Shown: piece by piece, positions 49,983 through 54,928 of the stretch | How positions within the stretch are numbered: position 1 is the first letter of the stretch | Layout: each line of letters begins with the position of its first letter | Assembly: GCA_900696455.1 (NCBI GenBank) | Contig: CAADGB010000044.1 | Span: 1 to 54,928 of the forward strand | DNA length: 54,928 bases | From: an uncultured delta proteobacterium | Lineage (GTDB): Bacteria; Myxococcota_A; Polyangia; Haliangiales; Haliangiaceae | Direction: 5' to 3' | Notes under the pieces: model-generated | Database searches by the model: none | The model's input: only the letters and a program-made list of their open reading frames with translations | What the model was told of the DNA's origin: nothing | Made by a program: the position numbers and the translations under genes

Positions 49983-51001
49983 CCACCGAAGCCGACAACG
50001 TCCGCCGCTGGGATGGCCAGGCCCGCGGGCACTACGAGGTCTGGTACCTCACCCTCAACGATCCGGGCAGCCGCGACGGCTACTGGATCCGCTACACGCT
50101 CGAGTCGCCGCTGCCCGGCCACGGCGAGCCCTACGCCCAGCTCTGGTTCGCGCGCTTCTCGGCGACGGACCCCGCCGGCACCTTCGGCCTCAACCGCAAG
50201 CTGCCCATCGCGTCGATGACCGCGACCGCCGCCCCGTTCGCGGTCACGATCGGCCAGGCCCGGCTCGGCCACGACCACGCCCGCGGCGCGCTGTCGGGCA
50301 GCGGCCACGACGTGGCGTGGGACCTGCGCTGGACGCCCGGGGCGCGCACCCTCCACCAGCTCCCGCGGGTCATGTACCGCCGCGGTGGCCTGGGCGAGAC
50401 CACGGTGCTGTCGCCCGGCGTCGACGTCGCGCTCACCGGCACGATCACCGTCGACGGCAAGCGCTTCGACCTGCGCGACGCGCCCGGCGGCCAGACCCAC
50501 CTGTGGGGCAAGAAGCACGCCCACGCCTGGGCCTGGGGCCACTGCAACGCCTTCGACGACGCCCCCGGCGCCGTGCTCGAGGTGCTGGCGCCGCGGCTGC
50601 GGCGCCGCGGCCTGATGCTGCCGCCCATGACCGTGTGCACGCTGTGGCTCGACGGCGAGGAGCTGGCGCTCAACCGCTTCGACCACGCGCTGTGGGCGCC
50701 GCCGGCCGAGTACCGCGCCGGCCTCTTCCGCTTCGTCGCCCGCAGCCTGGGCGAGCGCATCGAGGGCGAGTTCAGTTGCCGGCCCGACGACATGGTCCGC
50801 GCCCACTACCACGACCCCGACGGCGAGCCGTCGTACTGCCACAACACCTGCGTCGGCGACCTGCGCCTCACCGTGTTCCGGCGGGTGCGCGGACGGTGGC
50901 GGGAGAGCGCGCGCCTGGTGGCGCCGCGGCGCGGCCACTTCGAGGTCGCCGGCCGCAGCCCCGACCCGGCGGTGACCCGCGACCACGTGACGATCGAGTA
51001 G
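49979..51001 (+). CDS. CrtC/AttH-like lipocalin-type protein
   Basis: The 340-residue protein starts at the ATG overlapping the SDR stop. It has DGYWIRYTL, a PAGTFGLNRKLP segment, a strand pair GTITVDGKRFDL and the notable GGQTHLWGKKHAHAWAWGHCNAF, which resembles the AttH/CrtC (hydroxyneurosporene synthase and tocopherol cyclase-like) superfamily. These bind hydrophobic compounds in a beta barrel, some with hydratase or cyclase activity. No signal peptide is seen. Operon overlap with an SDR suggests both act on the same lipid-like compound; this is inference. Confidence 0.6.
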   Translation: MTTEADNVRRWDGQARGHYEVWYLTLNDPGSRDGYWIRYTLESPLPGHGEPYAQLWFARFSATDPAGTFGLNRKLPIASMTATAAPFAVTIGQARLGHDHARGALSGSGHDVAWDLRWTPGARTLHQLPRVMYRRGGLGETTVLSPGVDVALTGTITVDGKRFDLRDAPGGQTHLWGKKHAHAWAWGHCNAFDDAPGAVLEVLAPRLRRRGLMLPPMTVCTLWLDGEELALNRFDHALWAPPAEYRAGLFRFVARSLGERIEGEFSCRPDDMVRAHYHDPDGEPSYCHNTCVGDLRLTVFRRVRGRWRESARLVAPRRGHFEVAGRSPDPAVTRDHVTIE

Positions 51002-51108
51002 GTCGAGGGTCCCGGCGCCGGCGCCGCCCTGACCGCCGCGGCCAGGCGTCGCCCCGGACCGGCGCCCGACCTGGGGATCTGGCGGCGCGGATCGAGTAGG
51101 ATGCGCCC

Positions 51109-52230
<1,122 letters not shown>

Positions 52231-52297
52231 GCGCGGCGGCGGCCGGGCCCGTCCGCCGCACCCGCTCGCAGGATCCGTCGGAACCAGGAAGACGTCG

Positions 52298-52678
52298 ATG
52301 AGCTACCCCACCGATCTCCGCTACACCAACGACCACGAGTGGCTGCGCGTCGGCGCGACCTGCGTCGTCGGCATCACCCAGTTCGCCGTCGATCAGCTCG
52401 GCGACATCACGCTGGTCGACCTGCCCGCCGAGGGCCACCTGGTCACCAAGGGCCAGCGCTTCGGGACGATCGAGAGCGTCAAGAGCGTGTCCGACCTGTA
52501 CGCGCCGGTGTCGGGCAAGATCGCCAAGGTCAACGCCCTGCTCCGGGACCAGCCCGAGCTGGTCAACCAGGACTGCTACGGCCAGGCGTGGATGATCGAG
52601 ATCGAGCCCTCGGATCAGGCCGAGGTCGACGAGCTGCTCTCGCCCGACGCCTACGCCGCCCTCACCGCCGAGGCCTGA
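52298..52678 (+). CDS. gcvH: Glycine cleavage system H protein
   Basis: The 126-residue protein contains YTNDHEWLRVGATCVVGITQFAVDQLGDITLVDLP and FGTIESVKSVSDLYAPVSGKI, with the lipoylated Lys62. The lipoyl arm shuttles the aminomethyl group between GcvP, GcvT and Lpd. Length and fold are standard. The gene is the last in the gcvTH pair and converges on a TonB-like gene 24 bp away. Confidence 0.97.
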   Translation: MSYPTDLRYTNDHEWLRVGATCVVGITQFAVDQLGDITLVDLPAEGHLVTKGQRFGTIESVKSVSDLYAPVSGKIAKVNALLRDQPELVNQDCYGQAWMIEIEPSDQAEVDELLSPDAYAALTAEA

Positions 52679-52702
52679 GCCGGGCGCAGCCGCGGCGCCC
52701 GC

Positions 52703-54151
52703 TCACAGCGCGCGGAAGATCTTCCACTCCGCCTTGCGGCCGCCGCCGACCTGGAGGTGGAAGCCGAACTCGAAGGTGATCTGGCCGCTGGCGTCGACCA
52801 GGCCGGCCGGCGGGTTGGGGAACGGCTGGGCGGCGCGGAACGCGCGCACCGCCTCGTCGTCGAGGCGCTCGACCCCCGACGGCTGGGCGACGATGATCTG
52901 CTTCAGCTCGCCGCCGGGGCCGAGCGTCACCCGCACCCGGGTCACCCGGGTCTTGAAGCCGTAGACCTGGCCGGTCGGATCGTGGCGGCGCCACACCGAG
53001 ACCGGATCCCAGCTCTGATGGACGCGGCGCTTCATGCGGTTGAAGAAGCTGGCGAACACCCACTGCCGGGTGTTGAGCGCGGTCTCGTCCCCCTCGTCGA
53101 CGTCGTCGAGGTGATCGACCGAGCCGCCGCCGGCCACGCGCTCGAGCACCTCCTCGGACGCGCGCAGCACCAGCGGGCGGGGCGAGCCGCCGCCGCCGCC
53201 GCCCTCGCCCGCCGGCTGCTCGGAGGCGCGGCGCGCCTCCTGGGTGAGGGCGCCGTCGCCGCGGCGGGCGCCGAGGCCGTCGCCGGCCGGCAGGTCGGCG
53301 CCGCCGCGGACGCCGCGCTGGTGGGCCTCCTGCGGCGCCTGCGCCGGATCGGGCGCGCCCGGGCTGCGCATGCGCAGGAGCCCCGGCGTCGGCGGCGCCT
53401 CGCGGTCCTGCCCCACCTGGCTCGGCTCCCGCACCTCCGGCGTCGACGCCTCGCGCGGAGACTCCTTGACCTCGAGCTCGGCCGGCTTCGACCGGGCGAC
53501 GAGGTCCTCGCGGTTGGAGCCGCGGGCCACGGTCTGGCGCTCGACCCGCTGGTCGTACTCGGACACGAACCGCGCCACGTCGGGCGCGAGCTCGACGGCG
53601 GGCCGCGCGATCTCGACGACCTGGCTGTCGCGCGGCACCTCGCGCTTGCGGCGCTCGGCCTCGGTGACCAGCGCGAGCTGCTGCGCCGCCTGCTCGTCCT
53701 CGAAGGCCTGCTGACGCTCCGGCGAGAGCAGCTCGAGCAAGGGCTCGGGATCGATCTGCTCGAGGTCGCGGACGTCGAGCTCCTCGAACGAGAACGCCAC
53801 CGTCGGCAGCTCGTCGACGTGGCAGCGCAGGCGATCGCTCTCCAGGCGCCGCAGGGTCTCGTCCCGGCAGGCGGCGGCGTCGACGACCAGCGGCGTGGCG
53901 CAGGTCGCGAGCCTCGCCGCCGCGGCGAGCAGCGCGTCGCCGTCGCAGCTCGGCGCCAGCGGCGGGAGCCGCTCGCGCTCGGGCGGCGTGGCGTCGGACG
54001 TGGCCCCGATGCCGCTCCATCCGGCGAGCAGGCCGGTGGCGTCGGCCCCGGTGGCCAGCGCGGCGTGGAACGCGGCGGCCCCGAGCAGCGCCACCGCCAG
54101 CGCGGCGCGCTCGTGCCGGGAACCTCGACGCCTGGAGCCGACCCGCGTCAT
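52703..54151 (-). CDS. TonB-C domain protein with long charged spacer
   Basis: The 482-residue protein has one N-terminal membrane segment at ~15-36 (AALAVALLGAAAFHAAL), a long disordered Glu/Arg/Pro/Gly-rich spacer (90-340) and a C-terminal TonB-like domain: FFNRMKRRVHQSWDPVSVW, VRVTLGPGGELKQIIVAQPSGVERLDDEAVRAFRAAQPFPNPPAGLVD. The spacer carries Gly-rich runs near residue 320. Such proteins transmit the proton-motive force to outer-membrane receptors or, in myxobacteria, belong to the Agl/AgmX machinery; neither partner is shown here. It precedes a second TonB-C-like gene on the same strand. Confidence 0.75.
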   Translation of the reverse strand: MTRVGSRRRGSRHERAALAVALLGAAAFHAALATGADATGLLAGWSGIGATSDATPPERERLPPLAPSCDGDALLAAAARLATCATPLVVDAAACRDETLRRLESDRLRCHVDELPTVAFSFEELDVRDLEQIDPEPLLELLSPERQQAFEDEQAAQQLALVTEAERRKREVPRDSQVVEIARPAVELAPDVARFVSEYDQRVERQTVARGSNREDLVARSKPAELEVKESPREASTPEVREPSQVGQDREAPPTPGLLRMRSPGAPDPAQAPQEAHQRGVRGGADLPAGDGLGARRGDGALTQEARRASEQPAGEGGGGGGSPRPLVLRASEEVLERVAGGGSVDHLDDVDEGDETALNTRQWVFASFFNRMKRRVHQSWDPVSVWRRHDPTGQVYGFKTRVTRVRVTLGPGGELKQIIVAQPSGVERLDDEAVRAFRAAQPFPNPPAGLVDASGQITFEFGFHLQVGGGRKAEWKIFRAL

Positions 54152-54231
54152 GGCCGTGGTCCGAGTATACGGCCGCGCGATGGGTGCGCGAGGACAACCT
54201 CGGCCCGCGGCTCACCGGGGCTCAGCGGGGC

Positions 54232-54928
54232 TCACTGGATCATGGGGCGACGGAACGTGTAGGGAATCATCACCCTCAGCTCGCGCCGGCCCTGGAGCAC
54301 GGGGTCGGGCACCGGCGGCAGCCGCCCGACGCGACGCAGCGCGGCGGTGAGCGCCTCGTCGACCTCGCCGTGGGGACTACCGGCGTGGACGGCGATGCGG
54401 GTCATGGCGCCGTCGGCGCGCAGCGTGACCACCGCGACCACCCGCCCCGAGATGAGCCGCATCGCCAGCTCCCGCGGGTAGACGACCGTGCGGTCGAGGC
54501 GCGCGAACAGCTCGATGAAGTACGGATCCTGGCGGCTGGCGTAGGTGGCGGCGTCGCCGCCGCCGGCCGCCGGCGCGCGCGTCGCCGCGGTGCCGCGGCC
54601 CCAGCCATCGGCGACCGCGCCCGGCGCCGGCGCGCCGGCCACGCCCTCGCCGTCGTGGGCGCCGCCCGACCGCGGCGGGGTGAGGTCGAACGGATCGGGG
54701 CGGCGCTGGTTCGACGCCGCGGCGACGCTGCGATCGTCGGCGGTCGGGCCGCGGGTGGCGACGTCGACCGCGGACGCGCCGCGATCGACGAACGCGGCCT
54801 CGCGGGTGGCGACGGTCGCGCCGTCGCGCCGGGCCGGGGTGGTCGCGCCCGGGACGCCGGCGGTGGCGTCGGGCGCGTCGACCGCGGCCACCAGCGGCAG
54901 CCCGGGGACGCCGGCGCCGAGGGCGTCG
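54232..54928 (-). CDS. TonB-C-like protein, 5' end beyond window
   Basis: The frame is open to the right edge, so the start is outside the window. The visible part has an Ala/Thr/Gly-rich spacer, then AAYASRQDPYF-type sequence and a TonB-like domain: FIELFARLDRTVVYPRELAMRLISGRVVAVVTLRADGAMTRIAVHAGSPHGEVDEALTAALRRVGRLPPVPDPVLQGRRELRVMIPYTFR. It lies 80 bp upstream of the other TonB-C gene and has the same direction, so they probably form one unit. Confidence 0.75.
   Translation of the reverse strand, partial: DALGAGVPGLPLVAAVDAPDATAGVPGATTPARRDGATVATREAAFVDRGASAVDVATRGPTADDRSVAAASNQRRPDPFDLTPPRSGGAHDGEGVAGAPAPGAVADGWGRGTAATRAPAAGGGDAATYASRQDPYFIELFARLDRTVVYPRELAMRLISGRVVAVVTLRADGAMTRIAVHAGSPHGEVDEALTAALRRVGRLPPVPDPVLQGRRELRVMIPYTFRRPMIQ

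Noticed and set aside
51002-51108. Glycine riboswitch upstream of gcvT
   Set aside because: The 107-bp leader is too short for a tandem riboswitch and no conserved core could be seen.

Overview
The window is very GC-rich throughout and holds 34 kb of the core translation and transcription locus of a bacterium, read entirely from the minus strand, with accessory genes on both sides. Long glycine-rich lipoproteins, lipoproteins with a DNDxNGxxDC motif, a DUF4157 (eCIS core) protein, an NtrC-type regulator with a GAFTDA loop and TonB/AgmX-like proteins together suggest Myxococcota (former Deltaproteobacteria), possibly near Haliangium/Kofleriaceae. That placement is inference from gene style. 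No 16S gene is present.

Left flank (1-4000): a FliO-like gene bounded by two copies of a ~119-bp direct repeat, then two convergent lipoprotein genes whose stop codons form the arms of one palindrome.

Core block (4027-37052, minus strand). In transcription order it starts with a strong sigma-70-type promoter (37024-37052), four tRNA genes (Thr-TGT, Tyr, Gly, Thr-GGT), tuf, tRNA-Trp, secE, nusG, rplK, rplA, rplJ, rplL, rpoB, rpoC and a small hypothetical gene. A second strong promoter (21976-22003) starts rpsL, rpsG, fusA, then the S10, spc and alpha operons down to rplQ, closed by a clear intrinsic terminator at 4027-4057. The order is the classic bacterial one with exceptions: rplC (L3) is missing between rpsJ and rplD, tuf does not follow fusA, and adk and infA are not between secY and rpmJ. 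A 27-bp hairpin-forming tandem repeat lies between rplX and rplE and continues the rplX reading frame past its amber stop.

Right flank (37143-54928): a TPR lipoprotein and a YjbQ-family gene; a 792-aa protein with two tandem D-Ala-D-Ala-ligase-like ATP-grasp units; a DUF4157 protein carrying a second HExxH in a DUF922-like domain; a lipoprotein; a histidine kinase and sigma-54 response regulator pair; a hypothetical gene, a NUDIX protein and a secreted hypothetical; a translationally coupled short-chain dehydrogenase and CrtC/AttH-like protein; gcvT and gcvH without gcvP; and two TonB-C-like proteins, the last running off the window.

The most interesting items for follow-up are the tandem ATP-grasp protein, the double-HExxH DUF4157 protein, the missing rplC, the rplX tail repeat and the histidine kinase lacking the N-box asparagine. 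All calls rest on reading the sequence; no database search was run.
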